Shown: positions 11,528 to 40,400, counted from the stretch's first letter. The stretch: 64,000 bases of DNA from Cyrtodaria siliqua (GCA_037043455.1 JAWPHD010000238.1:62001-126000); one strand, 5' to 3'. Notes: generated from the letters alone by a model not told the origin. Program-made: numbers and translations.

Positions 11528-12793
11528 TTTTTAGCTCTACTGATCAGAGATCAGCAGAGCTTATGCCGTGGTGCGGCGTCCGTCGTCCGTCTGTCTGTCC
11601 GTAAACTTTTTTTTGTAGCGACAACTCCTCTGAAACTACTGAATGGATTTTCATGAAACTTTACAGAAATGTTGCCCATGAAGTCTAGTTGATCCTAGCA
11701 AAAATTCATGTTGATGTGAAATCCAAGATGGCCACCAAATCTAAAAATAGGTTTTTAAAAAACAAGTTTATAGTGACTACTTCTTGAAAACTATAAGTGA
11801 TATTGATATGGGACTTTTTCTAAAATGATCAGCATGACATGATGTTGGTCCTTGTCAAAAATTGTTTTGATTCGACGTTAAACATGGCTGCCAGCGGCCA
11901 TCTTTGTTTACATAGAATTATATAATGAAAACTTGTAGCGACTACTCCTCTGAAACTACTTGACGGATTTTCATGAAACTTCACAGGAATGTTGCTTTTG
12001 ATGTCTAATTGATCCTAGCAAAATTTTAGGTTGGCCGGAAATTCAAGATGGCCGCCACGACTAAAAATAAATATTCAAAATACAAGTTTGTAGCGACTTC
12101 TTCTTGAAAACTATCAGTGATATTGATATGGGACTTTTTTCTAAAATGATCAGCATGACATGATGTTGGTCCATGTCAAAATTGTTTTGATTCAACGTTA
12201 AACATTGCTGCCAGCGGCCATCTTTGTTTACATAGAGTTATATAGTAAAAACTTGTAGCGACTACTCCTTTGAAACTACTTGGCGGATTTTCATGACACT
12301 TTACAGGAATGTTGCTCTTAATGTCTAATTGATCCTAGCAAAAGTTCAGATCGGCCAGAAATTCAAGATGGCCGCCACAGCTAAAAATAGATTTTTTTAA
12401 AAGAAGTTTGTAGCGACTACATCTTGAAAACTATAAGTGATATTGATATGGGACTTTTTGTAAAATGATCAGCATGACATGCTGGTTATCAGAGTCAAAC
12501 ATTATTTTGATTCGACGTTAAACATGGCTGCCAGTGGCCATCTTTGTTTACATAGAGTTATATAATGAAAACTTGTAGCGACTACTCCTCTGAAACTACT
12601 TGACAGATTTTCATGAAACTTCACAGGAATGTTGCTCTTGATGTCTAATTGATCCTAGCAAAATTTCAGGTCGGCCAGAAATTCAAGATGGCCGCCACGC
12701 TTAAAAATAAATTTTCAAAAAACAAGTCTGTAGCGACTACTTCCTGAAATCAAAATCAATCAGTAGAGCTTCAAGGTCATTGACCTCTTGTTA
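11528..12793 (+). mobile_element. Hairpin-ended tandem-repeat element, copy 1
   Basis: Begins with a 13-bp-stem hairpin, agctctactgatc..gatcagcagagct (11532-11560), then 'ggcgtccgtcgtccgtctg'. It holds about 3.5 copies of a 320-bp unit (starts 'tgtagcgactactcctctg' at about 11614, 11934, 12254 and 12574) and ends cagtagagcttcaaggtca then ttgacctcttgtt, which is itself a small hairpin. No ORF. The copy at 16077-16755 has the same two ends, so these are true element boundaries. Confidence 0.75.
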
Positions 12794-13687
12794 AAATTGA
12801 AATCTTTTAATAGATCTATACTCTAATATAGAACATTTAATAAAGACATCATTTAGCAAAGTAAATAACTCGTAAACATTAATTAGTCTACAATAATTCA
12901 AGTCATTCATTGAAATTGATTGTCAATTAGGCCTACCGGGTACTCTTTTTCAAAACTTCGATATTTATTGCGCCGCTTACTTTTAATTACCTTTTTTCTC
13001 TCTAGTTTTCAAACTTTATTTGTACCATCTACTCTGTAATTTAATATAGGAAATGTAACTGTTTTAATAAAAACATCATTTAGAGAAGTAAATAACTTGT
13101 AAAAACTAATTAAGAGTATACACTAATTCTGAGCAAGCAATGTTCTCTAAGTTGTCTTCATTCTTCTCTTTTTCCCATCGTTCAATGGTTTGTTTCACGG
13201 TATTTCTAACAGAAGACTAACTAAGACTTACTGAAAAGATTAAGTCATACAGTTTGTCATGATCAAATATCTTTTAATAGACATACTGCTACGGATGTAG
13301 GCATAGGAACGGTGTTCGAAAATCCCCGACTTGCATGCATTCTCGTCAAAACGTTGAAATGCCAGTAATAAATCATTTAGACTAAAACAAATATTTCAGA
13401 TTCAGATCATAACAGACTACGAAGATGGGACTTGTGGGCTGATTTGTTTTATAATTAAGATACAATCACGACAGTCACTGACATAGAATAATCCTTAAAT
13501 GGCCCTATTGGCTATACCTATATTAGCTATCATATAGATTTATTTAACTGAATTTATCTGGTTGCTGCTTACGTAACTTTTGTTAATCAAGATGTCAGAT
13601 GCATAAACTTAGAAAAATATCAGTCTAATAACGAATATCGCAAAATGATAAAAACACGCAAAGGCCTTCATAGTGCAATAAAATAGA
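12794..13687. other. No recognisable feature
   Basis: AT-rich spacer between two elements inside the 11248-17050 composite. It shows an imperfect duplication of 'aaagacatcatttag..aagtaaataac' (about 12841 and 13067) and nothing gene-like. Confidence 0.4.
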
Positions 13688-14204
13688 TTAAAGGGACACT
13701 GTCCGTAAGTAAGCAGATATTGAGCATAACCAAATAACCGTCCGACATTTATTCAGTGAAATGTATACATGAAAACATGAGCATAGACCCTAAGAAGTCT
13801 GTAGTAATACATTCGTGAGTTGAAAAAAAAGCTTAAATTATTATTTGTAAATGAAGTGGGACCTACAATATTTACCTTTTCTGCGATCACGTGACTTCCA
13901 TTCGCGCATTAGGTTTTCACATAGTATTTATTGCGTAATATGTATAACCCGCTTAGCTCAGTCGTGAGCGATGTCGAATACTTCACGCTTACGCTCACTA
14001 TTATTACCGCGAGTGTAATTTTAGTTTGGGCTGCAAGTTCAAACGCCCGAAACGGTTTTTCTTTTTTTTTGTACCGCGATAGAATTCCGTCAAACAATCT
14101 TGCTGTTAATTAGTAAATATTCAATAATGTTTAGTGTGTAATGTTTGCGAACATAATTAGTGTGTGTTTTATGAGATAACAGAATCGGACATTGTCCCTT
14201 TAAG
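13688..14204. mobile_element. MITE with TTAAAGGGACA ends and internal tRNA-like stretch, copy 1
   Basis: The terminal inverted repeats are ttaaagggacactgtccg (13688-13705) and cggacattgtccctttaa (14187-14204). Near the middle is a tRNA-like A box (cttagctcagtcgtgagc, 13950-13967) and a weak B box (aagttcaaacgcc, 14035-14047). A second full copy lies at 31042-31533 and a half copy at 17808-18024. Combining TIRs with a pol III-like head suggests that a MITE captured a SINE or tRNA. No ORF. Confidence 0.75.
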
Positions 14205-14214
14205 AAAAAGAAAA

Positions 14215-15934
14215 AAACAAGAGGCCCAAGAGGGCCTGTGGACGCTCTACTGGCTAACATGGCTCTTATAACATCAATGAAGCGAGTGACTGCCATTTAC
14301 GTTTTTTTGAAAGTTTCAGGCAAAAAACAGCTTTTTGACTAAATCAAGGGCCATAACTAAAGAATCTGGTAAAGTTTGTAAAGATTAGATGAAAAATGAA
14401 GGCCATACCATATTAACGGGGCAAAATATAGCTTTTATTTCTGGTCCAACATAGAGATAAAAAAAAAAAAATAAAAAAAACTGAAAAAAAAACTGAAAAA
14501 AAAGGAATAATTTCAAAAAAAAAAATAAGAAAAAAATATATATATATAAAATAAAAAAAAAATAATAAGAAAAAAAAAAAAAATCAATAAATAAATAATA
14601 AAAAAAAAATAATGATTAAAATAAAAATGAATAATAATATAAAAAAGACAGTTGTAAAATCTGGTAAAGTTTGGCAAAGATCAGATGCAAAATGAAGGCC
14701 TTATCGTAGGACGAGGCATATTATAGCATTTTTAACAAAATCAAGGGCCATAACTCCGCTGTTACTTGTCCGATCTGGTTGGTTTTCGAACTTAACCAAG
14801 CTTTCATAGACATTAACAATTTCATGAAGTTTGGTAAAGATCGGACGAAAAAAGAAGGCGCTCTAGTCTTAACGAGGCAAAATATATCATTTTGAAGTAA
14901 ATAAAGGGCCATAACTCCGATGTTACTGGTCCGATATGGCTGTTTTTCAAACTTGTCTGAGCTTTCATTGATATTAACAATCTGATAAAGTTTGGTAAAG
15001 ATCGGATGAACAATGAAGCCCCTATAGTCTTAACAAGGCAAAATATAGCATTTTTAACTAAATCAAGGGCCATAACTCCGCTGTTACTATTTCGATATGG
15101 CTGGTTTTCGAACTTGTCCTAGCTTTCTTTGATATTAACAATCTGTTCAAGTTTGGTAAAGATTGGATGAACAATGAAGCCCCTATTGTCTTAACGAGGC
15201 AAAATATAGCATTTTTAACTAAATCAAGGGCCATAACTTCCCCGTTACTGGTCCGATATGGCTGGTTTTCAAACTTGTTCGAGCTTTCAACGACATTAAC
15301 AATCTGATAAAGATTGGTAAAGATCGGATGAACAATGAAGCCCCTATCGTCTTAACAATGCAAAATATAGCATTTTTAACTAAATCAAGGGCTACAACTC
15401 CGCTGATACTAGTCCGATATGGCTGGTTTTCGAACTTGTTCGAGCTTTCATTGATATTAACAACGTGGTAAAGTTTGGTAAAGATAGGATGAAAAACGAA
15501 GGCCCTATCGTCTTAACGAGGCAAAATATAGCAATATAGCATTTTTAACTAAATCAAGGACCATAACTCCGCTTTTACTGGTCCGATCTGGCTGGTTTTC
15601 GAACTTGTCCGAGCTTTCATTGATATTAACAATGTGGTAAAGTTTGGTAAAGATAGGAAGAAAAATGAAGGCCCTATCTTCTTAACGAGGCAAAATTTAG
15701 CAATATAGCATTTTTAACTAAATCAAGGGCCATAACTCCGCTGTTACTTGTCCGATCTGGCTGGTTTTCGAAGTCATCCGAGCTTTTATTGATATTAACA
15801 ACCTGTTAAAGTTTGGTAAAGATCGGATGAAAAATGAAGGCCCTATCGTCTTAACGAGACAAAAGTTAACAACGGACGACGGACAACTCGGCATCCCATA
15901 AGCTCTGCTGGCCTCTGGCCAGTAGAGCTAAAAA
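14215..15934 (-). mobile_element. Hairpin-ended tandem-repeat element, copy 3 (minus)
   Basis: On the minus strand it starts with the hairpin agctctactggcc..ggccagcagagct (from 15932), then 'gttgtccgtcgtccgt', runs through about nine copies of a ~163-bp unit ('gccataactccgctgttac' in plus-strand terms), and ends at 14215 with a second hairpin around 'aggcccaagagggcct'. The order of ends matches the 11528 and 16077 elements, but the tandem unit differs and equals the inverse of the 3950-4600 block. A-rich low-complexity DNA sits at 14458-14645. Confidence 0.7.
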
Positions 15935-16076
15935 CTGTCCCGAGTTGTCTACTCGTTATTTTTGTGGGAAAAATTTAGACACCCCGTTTTTTCCTTAATT
16001 TAGTGATCCAGTCTACCAGAATCATCCAATTTCCATAACCATTCGAGAGATGAAGGTTACTTATACCAAAATACAT

Positions 16077-16755
16077 GTTTTTAGCTCGACTGATCAGAGA
16101 TCAGCAGAGCTTATGCCGTGGTGCGGCGTTCGTCGTCCGTCTGTCTGTAAACTTTTATTTGTAGCGACTACTTCTCTGAAACTACTGGATGGATATTCAT
16201 GAAACTTTACAGAAATGTTGCCCATGAAGTCTAGTTGATCCTAGTAAAAATTCATGTTGATGTGAAATCCTAGATGGCCACCAAAGCTAAAAATAGATTT
16301 TTAAAATACAAGTTTGTAGCGACTACTTCTTGAAAACTATAAGTGATATTGATATGGACTTTTCCTAAAATGTTGCTTTTGATGTCTAGTTGATCCTAGC
16401 ACAATTTCCGGTGGGCCGGAAATTCAAGATGGCAACCACGGACGGCTAAACAGACTTTTAAAAACAAATTTGTAGCGACTATTTCTTGAAACCTGTAAGT
16501 GATATTGATATGGGACTTTTTTTGAAATGATCAGCATGACAAGATGTTGATCCTTGTCGAAAATTATTTTGATTTGATATTTAACACGGCTGCCAGTGGC
16601 CATCTTTGTTTACCAAGAGTTATATAGTAAAAACTTCAACTTGTAGCGACTACTCCGCTGAAACTACCGGACAGATTTTTATGAAACTTCACAGGAATGC
16701 TGATCTAGCTATCAAAATCTATCAGTAGAGCTTCAAGGTCATTGACCTCTTGTTT
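16077..16755 (+). mobile_element. Hairpin-ended tandem-repeat element, copy 2
   Basis: It has the same start (agctcgactgatc..gatcagcagagct hairpin, then 'gtccgtctgtctg') and end (cagtagagcttcaaggtca, ttgacctcttgtt) as the 11528-12793 element, with fewer and rearranged internal units. The difference in internal copy number between the two copies indicates unit loss or gain after or during mobilisation. Confidence 0.75.
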
Positions 16756-17050
16756 ATATTGGTTTGTTCAATCATATACCTTTGTTAAGTTAATATTCCT
16801 TAGTTCAAATTTAGTGCGCTGAGTAAAGTTTATTTCAATGGTGAAAGAAAGTTACAGTTGTTCCCAAGAATGTACATTTCTGTTGCCGGGAATTGCTGGA
16901 AACATAGCTATTTGTTATGTTTCTAAAAATACAGCAAAGGATAGATAACACTAGTAGGTTTATTTACGTGGACAAATATAGTGAAAATAAACAAATTTAC
17001 CGACAAAGTCCGAAATTACCCGGCTGTCCGAAATTACCCAGATTGACCCT

Positions 17051-17500
17051 AATTTCACTGATATTTATTTGAAGTTTCAGCAAGATCTTAGATGTGTTTG
17101 ACAACAATCCAAATTGATATTCATTATGGAGTTTTCACCACATTTGATACAAAGTTTAGTTCAGTAAAGATTGTGTGAAGAAATTCAGTGTTTCATTTTC
17201 AATGTCACTGATCAATGTGATGCAATAGCTCCAAAATGCATACATCATTGTTTCTCATCCAATTAAATTTGATGAAAATCAGAAATCATTAACTAGTCAT
17301 TTAACTGGTTATTGTGTAAACAAGACAACCTTTATGGATGGATAACAGACACCATACTTACTTCCACGAAATAAGCTCTGATGGCCAGTAATAGGGGCCA
17401 GGGAGTTGTTACTTAAAAATCCCTTTCATAAAATATCCCTCTGCTGGTTTGAAGGTTATATCGTGGACACAAATTCCAAACAAACAATAGAGACAGTCTA
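17051..17500. other. No recognisable feature
   Basis: AT-rich spacer between two TIR-bounded composites. No supported gene or repeat. Confidence 0.35.
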
Positions 17501-17807
17501 TTAAATCATCAATCTCATTAAAATCATATCCTTATTACACTTTTATACTCTTTGCTATAGGATCTGACAACACTGAGATCACCTTATCGGAATGAAGATA
17601 AAGTCTTCGTGTGTTATTGCTGTGGATTGCACGACAAATTCAAAGAAATGCACTTTAAATGGCATGTTTTAAATCAAGAAAATCATGGGCGCTGTCATGT
17701 GTGACAAAGAAAATCATGGGCGCTGTCATGTGTGTTTTGAAAATATATATTCCACCGAAATTATTACATTAGATATTCTAAAAAGCAAGTCATAGTACAT
17801 CGGGCCC

Positions 17808-18024
17808 GCTTAGCTCAGCTGATAGCGTAGTTGGCTAGTGACCCGCGTGTCATTTTAGTGTGGGATCCTACGAATCTGTACATTTTTTGTACTGCTATTA
17901 AATTCCGTCAATCTAGCTTTTATTTTTTCCAGTAAATATTCAAAAATGCTTGGTGTGTTATGTTTGTCAACGCAATTATTTTGTGTTTCATAAGCTAAGT
18001 TACGGACATTGTCTCTTTCAATAC
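17808..18024 (+). mobile_element. TTAAAGGGACA MITE, right half only
   Basis: Starts at the tRNA-like A box (cttagctcagctgatagc) and matches the right halves of the 13688 and 31042 copies through to 'cggacattgtctctttcaa' (18004-18022). The left half is missing. Truncation starting at the tRNA-like part would be expected if this part can move, or be copied, on its own, but a plain deletion explains it too. Confidence 0.55.
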
Positions 18025-18030
18025 TGTATA

Positions 18031-18285
18031 GAGCTCCGTGGCTGAGTGGTTAACGACGTTGCATTGTATACCTTCTCGCCTCTCACCTCTGCGGGTTCGA
18101 ATCCCACTGGGAGCTCGACTTGTAAGAGAGGAAGTGTCGATTCTTACGGATGACGGGAGGTGTACAGTACTGGTTCTACCCAGGAAAAGTGGGTGGTCTG
18201 CCTCGACAAAAAAAAATGACCGTCATATATAACCTTACATGTGTTGAAAATGACGTAAAACACCATAAAAACAAAACAAACTCTT
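18031..18285 (+). mobile_element. tRNA-derived SINE
   Basis: The 86-nt head (18031-18116) has a paired 7-bp acceptor (gagctcc / ggagctc), an A box (tggctgagtggtta) and a perfect B box (gggttcgaatccc). The anticodon arm does not fold, so it is tRNA-derived rather than a tRNA gene. The body continues through 'gcctcgacaaaaaaaaatg' to a tail around 'atgacgtaaaacaccataaa' and an A-rich end. It lies inside the 17501-18499 element. Confidence 0.7.
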
Positions 18286-18499
18286 TCAATACCGAGCGCA
18301 GACTGCTCCGTTGCATTTTACTGAAACGTGACATGCGCAGTAAAGGAGTCTATACCGAGCACTTTTGTAGGCCGAAATCTTGATTGGCTAATCGTAAGGT
18401 CAATCTGACATGACCCTCAATGTAGTGTTGTCAGATCCTTATTAGCGTAGAGTATCGTAGCCTGATAAAGGGTCTGATTTTAATGAGATTGTTAAATAT

Positions 18500-19875
18500 C
18501 ATTTTAGAATTATTTTATTATTAGAATTTTATGTTTCTGGATTTAAAGAATCTCATCACTCGATGTCTAGTAAAACTCAAATATTTCTGAGAACAGACTG
18601 ACTTTCTCCATCTCGCTAAATTAACAGATTTCACTGGTCCAGTTTTTATCACAGAACCAATCAGAATGATTTCATATTTTCATTTGGTTGTTTCTAGCAC
18701 GACGTCACTTTCTGGTATTATGACAGGACATCCTGATATTATGACATCACGTCATGCCATTATGATGCAACTCAGTGAGTTCTCAACAACTGATTGAGCC
18801 TTTAAATTGCTGTGAGAAACAGATTAAGACTGTTTGGGAATGTGTTTCTTAAAATCAAGAATCACAAAATTCTAAAAAGATTTAATTTTAAGAATGGACA
18901 GAGCCCTTAAAGAAGCTACAGGTAACCCACCAAATAAGGACAAAACTACACTACTACACAAACCCGTTTATCAAAACTATCCAGGTGTTCAGGTCATATA
19001 ACAATGTACATGTGCCGGATTAAAATTATAGGTTTATTCAAAGGTTCTTAAAAAATACCTGTGATTGAATATGCATAAAATGAATTATGAGTTAGTAACT
19101 CATAATTCGACCACAACTCATAATTCGACCCTTCAGCTTCGGAGTTTGAGCTGGCTGGTTAAAGCCGTTTATATTGTGTCTGTAGGGTTTGATATACATT
19201 TATATATTGCTTGTTGTCAGTGGAATTAGAATGGTGTAAATCAGTTGTAAAATGTTGATGGCGGGATAGGGACTTTAAAATGATGCCACAGTTGTTTTCG
19301 AGGTTCAAAAATAGTTTGTTGACTGCTCCTGATAATGTTGAGCATTTACGATTGACAACTGAAGCAAAAATAAGAGAATTAAAGCAATGCAAGTTTTTAG
19401 GTTTTATTTCATCATAATATATTCCTAAATAATATATTCCTAAATATACTAAAACAAATGAATCATACATACTAGCACTTAGCACTGGGGTTATGTAAAC
19501 TTAAAAATAAAAAATAAGCAAAACATGGCTTTATTCAAAGATCAGCAAATTTAATTTACCAAAAGTACGAATCCACATAGACTACAAAAATGACTTGCGT
19601 GTGTAGTAATTATTTAATACAAAAAAGAACATTGAAAAGTTCATTTTATAATAACTGATATTTGTATTTTTTAATAAAACAAACAAACATATTTAGCTCC
19701 ATCCCATAATGTTTCACATGCAATTTCTTCCATGGTTTGTTCATAATGCATTTTAAAAAAAATTGTTAGTCATTTTATAGTTCTAATTGTTTGACTGTGA
19801 CAAGACATTTTACATAGCACATATAACCCGATATGCCCCAGATCAAGGTTACAACTTTGCCCCAGTTGTATCCAG
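18500..19875. other. Spacer and MDH1 3' flank
   Basis: Contains a perfect 27-bp palindrome gaattatgagtta-g-taactcataattc (19082-19108), followed by a further copy of 'actcataattcgacc'. On the minus strand the MDH1 3' UTR begins below 19876; an AATAAA (minus strand, 19530-19535) would give a UTR of about 350 nt. No other gene is supported. Confidence 0.45.
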
Positions 19876-36377
<16,502 letters not shown>

Positions 36378-36490
36378 TTTCTTTGAGTTATTGGTGTTCC
36401 TTAGCAAAACGAGACGTAACTGACTTGTATCCCGACTTCTATCCGACCGGTGAGTGAGAGAACCTTGACCTTTGATCAGGAAAAAAAATA
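36378..36490 (-). promoter_or_regulatory. Putative MDH1 5' UTR / core promoter
   Basis: This 113-bp stretch lies between the MDH1 start codon and a MITE. No TATA box is seen; the sequence near the start (ggacaccaataac-like, then aactcaaagaaaATG) has an A at -3, an acceptable initiation context. The transcription start is not visible. Any upstream control element must lie in or beyond the MITE. Confidence 0.35.
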
Positions 36491-37087
36491 ACGGGTTGGT
36501 CTAATTTGCTGACTGTCATGGTGACATCAGCTATGCGCTGACCCAAAATTGGTGAGGAGAAGACGCTGACCTTGGTAATTATTTACTTATTAAAGATAAT
36601 TAATCACTTTTTTTTAGCATATCTAAATAAAATAATACATATTTGAATATATATAGCAAAATCAGCGTTTTTTTATTTTGTTTTCAATGGTTTATTTTGA
36701 AGTTGATAATAGGTAGAAAACGCTGATTTTTTTATGAATGTTACTGACTCAAATTGCTGACATTGATTGTGTATAGTCTAGTCTAGTCTAATCTTATTAT
36801 TATCATTTTTGTTATATTTTTTGAGTATATCTAAGTAAAACAACATATATTTGAATGTATTAAGCAAAATCAGCGTTTTTTATTTTGTATTCAATGGGTT
36901 TTTTTAAGTTAAAACTAGTTAGATAACGCTGACCTTTTCTGACTTTGCTTACCTTGTTTGGTTTTAGTATACTATTCTCATTTTAATCATTGTTGTTATA
37001 TTTGTCAAAGATCAGCGTGTTCCTCACCAATTTTGGGTCTGCGCATAGCTGAAGTCAGCATGAAAGTCAGCGAATAGACTGACCCCG
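36491..37087. mobile_element. ~600-bp MITE at the MDH1 promoter
   Basis: Inverted ends of about 80 bp: cgggttggtctaatttgctg ... 'cagctatgcgctgaccc', 'aaaattggtgagga' at 36491-36575, and their inverse at 37005-37087. The inside has two direct ~78-bp repeats ('tttgaat..attaagcaaaatcagcg', about 36616 and 36822) and many 'tcagcg/cgctga' motifs. It begins 114 bp upstream of the MDH1 start codon. No ORF. Confidence 0.85.
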
Positions 37088-37142
37088 ATTCGAACCCTAT
37101 GCTAGTATCGATTGAGGGCGAGAATGCCCTATGTTCAGGGTG

Positions 37143-37450
37143 GGTAGGCATACGATGACAATACCTTAGGCCAATTTGACGACAATATCCACAGTAGGGG
37201 GAGGTCGAAGGCGGAGCTATGAGCAGAGCGAGTTGATACACTTTCAGAACTTTATTTTAAACGAAAAATCAAAGTATACCAGTACTGAGCGGTGTAGATT
37301 GGTCGAAGGGGATTCTTTGACGGGGCGTGAAAGAAGCAGAATGCGTTGCATTTGTTTTGTTATATTTGTATTATAACAAATTATCCCATTTATGTGAAGA
37401 ATCCTTCCAACAGTTTTATTATGACAATATTATAAAATGTGGAATGTATT
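37143..37450 (+). repeat. Left unique terminal inverted repeat of the 8-kb element
   Basis: It matches 44841-45156 in inverse orientation with few differences (for example 'gtgtagattggtcgaagggg' against 'cgttggttggtcgaagagg'). It contains 'ccttaggccaatttgacgac' and 'gagcagagcgagttgataca'. There is no stop-free frame of note. Confidence 0.9.
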
Positions 37451-40400
37451 GTAAACTGATTCATGTATGGGCGTGTATTACGGGAACATAGTCAGGGTTC
37501 TACATTAGATATATGTATGGGGTTGTATTACGGGATAATATTCAGGGTCAGGTTTGTATACGTAATAGGTCGAAATATGTATTGGCTTTAATTAAGAGAC
37601 AATATCCAGGGTCAGGGTTGTACATGGGCCTGTATTAAAGGTCAGATGTGTACATTATGTATAAGTATGGGCTTGTATCATGTGACAATAGTTAGAGTCA
37701 GGTTTGTACATAAGGTACATAAGGTTTGTATATATGGACCTGTATTAAAGGAGAATATGTAGGGCCAGGTGTGTACATGGGCTCGTATTATGTGACAATA
37801 GTTAGAGTCCGATTTGTACATAAGGTATATATATGGGTATGTATCAAAGGAGAATATCTAGGGTCAGGTGTGTACATTATGTATATGTATTGACTTGTAT
37901 TACGTGACAATAGTTAGAGTCAGGTTTGTACATAAGGTATATATATGGGCCTGTAATAAAGGAGAATATCTAGGGTCAGGTGTGTACATAAAGTATATAT
38001 ATGGGCTTGTATTAAAGGACAATATCCAGGGTCAGGTTTGTACATTAGGTATATGTATGGTCTTGTATTACGGGACATTAGTCAGGGTCAGGTTTGTACA
38101 TAGGTAATATGTATGACCTTTAATCAAGAGACAATATCCAGGGTCAGGTTTATACATAAGTCGTATATATGGGCCTGTTTTAAAGGACAATATCCAGGGT
38201 CAGGTTTGAACGTTTGGTACATGCATTGGCTTGTATTAAGAGACAATATTCAGGATCAGATTTATACATAAGTAGTATATATGGGCTGTATTAAAGGACA
38301 ATATCCAGGGTCAGGTTTGTACATCAGGTATATGCATGGGCTTGTATTGAGGAACAATAGTCAGGGTGAGGTTTGTACATTAGATATATGTATGGGGTTG
38401 TATTACGGGACAATATCCAGGGTCATGTATGCACATTAGGTATGTGTATGGGCTTGTATTACGGGACAATATCCAGGGTCAGGTTTGTACATAATGTATA
38501 TGTATGGGCTTGTATTATGGGACAGTATCCAGGGTCAGGTTTGTACATAATGTATATGTATTGGCTTGTATTATGGAACAATATGCAGGGTCAGGTATGT
38601 ACATTAGGTATATGTAGGGGCTTTTATTAAAGGACAATATCCAGGGTCAGGTATGTACATTAGGTACATGTACGGGGTTGTGTTACGGGACAATATTCAG
38701 GGTCAGGTTTGTACATCAGGTATATGCATGGGCTTGTATTGAGGAACAATAGTCAGGGTGAGGTTTGTACATTAGATATATGTATGGGGTTGTATTACGG
38801 GACAATATCCAGGGTCATGTATGCACATTAGGTATGTGTATGGGCTTGTATTACGGGACAATATCCAGGGTCAGGTTTGTACATAATGTATATGTATGGG
38901 CTTGTATTATGGGACAATATCCAGGGTCAGGTTTGTACATAATGTATATGTATTGGCTTGTATTATGGAACAATATGCAGGGTCAGGTATGTACATTAGG
39001 TATATGTAGGGGCTTTTATTAAAGGACAATATCCAGGGTCAGGTATGTACATTAGGTACATGTACGGGGTTGTGTTACGGGACAATATTCAGGGTCAGGT
39101 TTCTACATAAGTCATATATATGGGCCTGTATTAAAGGACAATATCCAGGGTCAGGTTTCAATATAAGTCATATATATGGGCTTGTATTAAAAAACAATGT
39201 CCAGGTTCAGATATGTACGTTAGGTATTTGTATGGGCTTGTATTACGGGACAATATCCAGGGTCAAATTTGTACATAATGTATATGTATGGCCTTGTATT
39301 ATGGGACAATATCCAGGGTCAGGTTTGTACATTAGGTATATGTATGGGCTTGTTTTACGGGACAATATCCAGGGTCATGATTGTACATAATGTATATGTA
39401 TGGCCTTGTATTATGGGACAATATCCAGGGTCAGGTATGTACATTTGATATATGTATGGGCTTGTATTACGGGACAATATCCAGGGTCAGGTTTGTACAT
39501 AATGTATATGTATGGCCTTGTATTATGGGACAAAATCCAGGGTCAGGTTTGTACATAATGTATAAGTATGGGCTTGTATTATGGGACAATATCCAGAGTC
39601 AGGTGTGTACATAATGTATATGTATGGGTCTGTATTAAAGGACAATATTCAGGGTCAGGTATGTACATTAGGTATATATGTATGGGCTTGTATTACGGGA
39701 CAATATCCAGGGTCAGGTTTGTACATTAGGTATATGTATGGCCTTGTATTATGGGACAATATCCAGGGTCAGGTTTGTACATAATGTATATGTATGGGTC
39801 CGTATTAAAGGACAATATTCAGGGTCAGGTATGTACATAATGTATATGTATGGGCTTGTATTATGGGACAATATCCAGGGTCAGGTTTCTACATAATGTA
39901 TATGTATGGGTCTGTATTAAAGGACAATATTCAGGGTCAGGTATGTACATAATGTATATGTATGGGCTTGTATTATGGGACAATATCCAGGGTCAGGTTT
40001 GTACATTAGGTATATGTATGGGCTTGTATTACGGGACAATATCCAGGGTCAGGATTGTACATTATATATATGTATGGCCTTGTATTACGGGACAATATCC
40101 AGGGTCAGGTTTGTACATAATGTATATGTATGGGCTTGTATTATGGGACAATATCCAGGGTCAGGTTTGTACATAATGTATATGTATGGGTCTGTATTAA
40201 AGGACAATATTCAGGGTCAGGTATGTACATTAGGTATATGTATGGCCTTGTAACTTGGGACAATATCCAGGGTCAGGTTTGTACATAATGTATATGTATG
40301 GGTCTGTATTAAAGGACAATACTCAGGGTCAGGTATGTACATAATGTATATGTATGGGCTTGTATTATGGGACAATATCCAGGGTCAGGTTTGTACATAA

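Larger units (their letters stand above)
11248..17050. mobile_element. 5.8-kb composite bounded by GGGTAATTTCGGA inverted ends
   Basis: The left end reads agagtcaatcgggtaattt then cgga (11248-11270). The right end is its inverse, tccgaaattaccc then agattgaccct (17027-17050). Sub-terminal variants of the motif recur inside both ends: 'gggtaagttcgga' and 'gggaataactcgga' near 11457-11491, and 'tccgaaattacccgg' at 17009-17023. Such reiterated ends resemble transposase-binding sites. The interior carries three hairpin-ended tandem elements and a MITE, and no transposase frame. A non-autonomous DNA transposon swollen by insertions is the simplest reading. I did not find a clear target duplication. 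Confidence 0.5.
17501..18499. mobile_element. TIR element (~75-bp ends) hosting a MITE half and a SINE
   Basis: The left arm (17501-17575, ttaaatcatcaatctcatta ... ggatctgacaacact) is inverted at the right (18424-18499, agtgttgtcagatcc ... taatgagattgttaaat). The arms are about 80% alike by eye. The interior holds the truncated TTAAAGGGACA MITE (17808-18024) and a tRNA-headed SINE (18031-18285). No transposase frame is seen, so this is a non-autonomous element. Confidence 0.6.

Noticed and set aside
18031..18116. Functional tRNA gene (Ser/Leu-like)
   Set aside because: A and B boxes and acceptor pair, but the anticodon arm does not fold and a SINE body with an A-rich tail follows.
19082..19108. 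Palindrome as a transcription terminator
   Set aside because: Hairpin terminators are not used by animal pol II genes; poly(A) signals are the relevant sites here.
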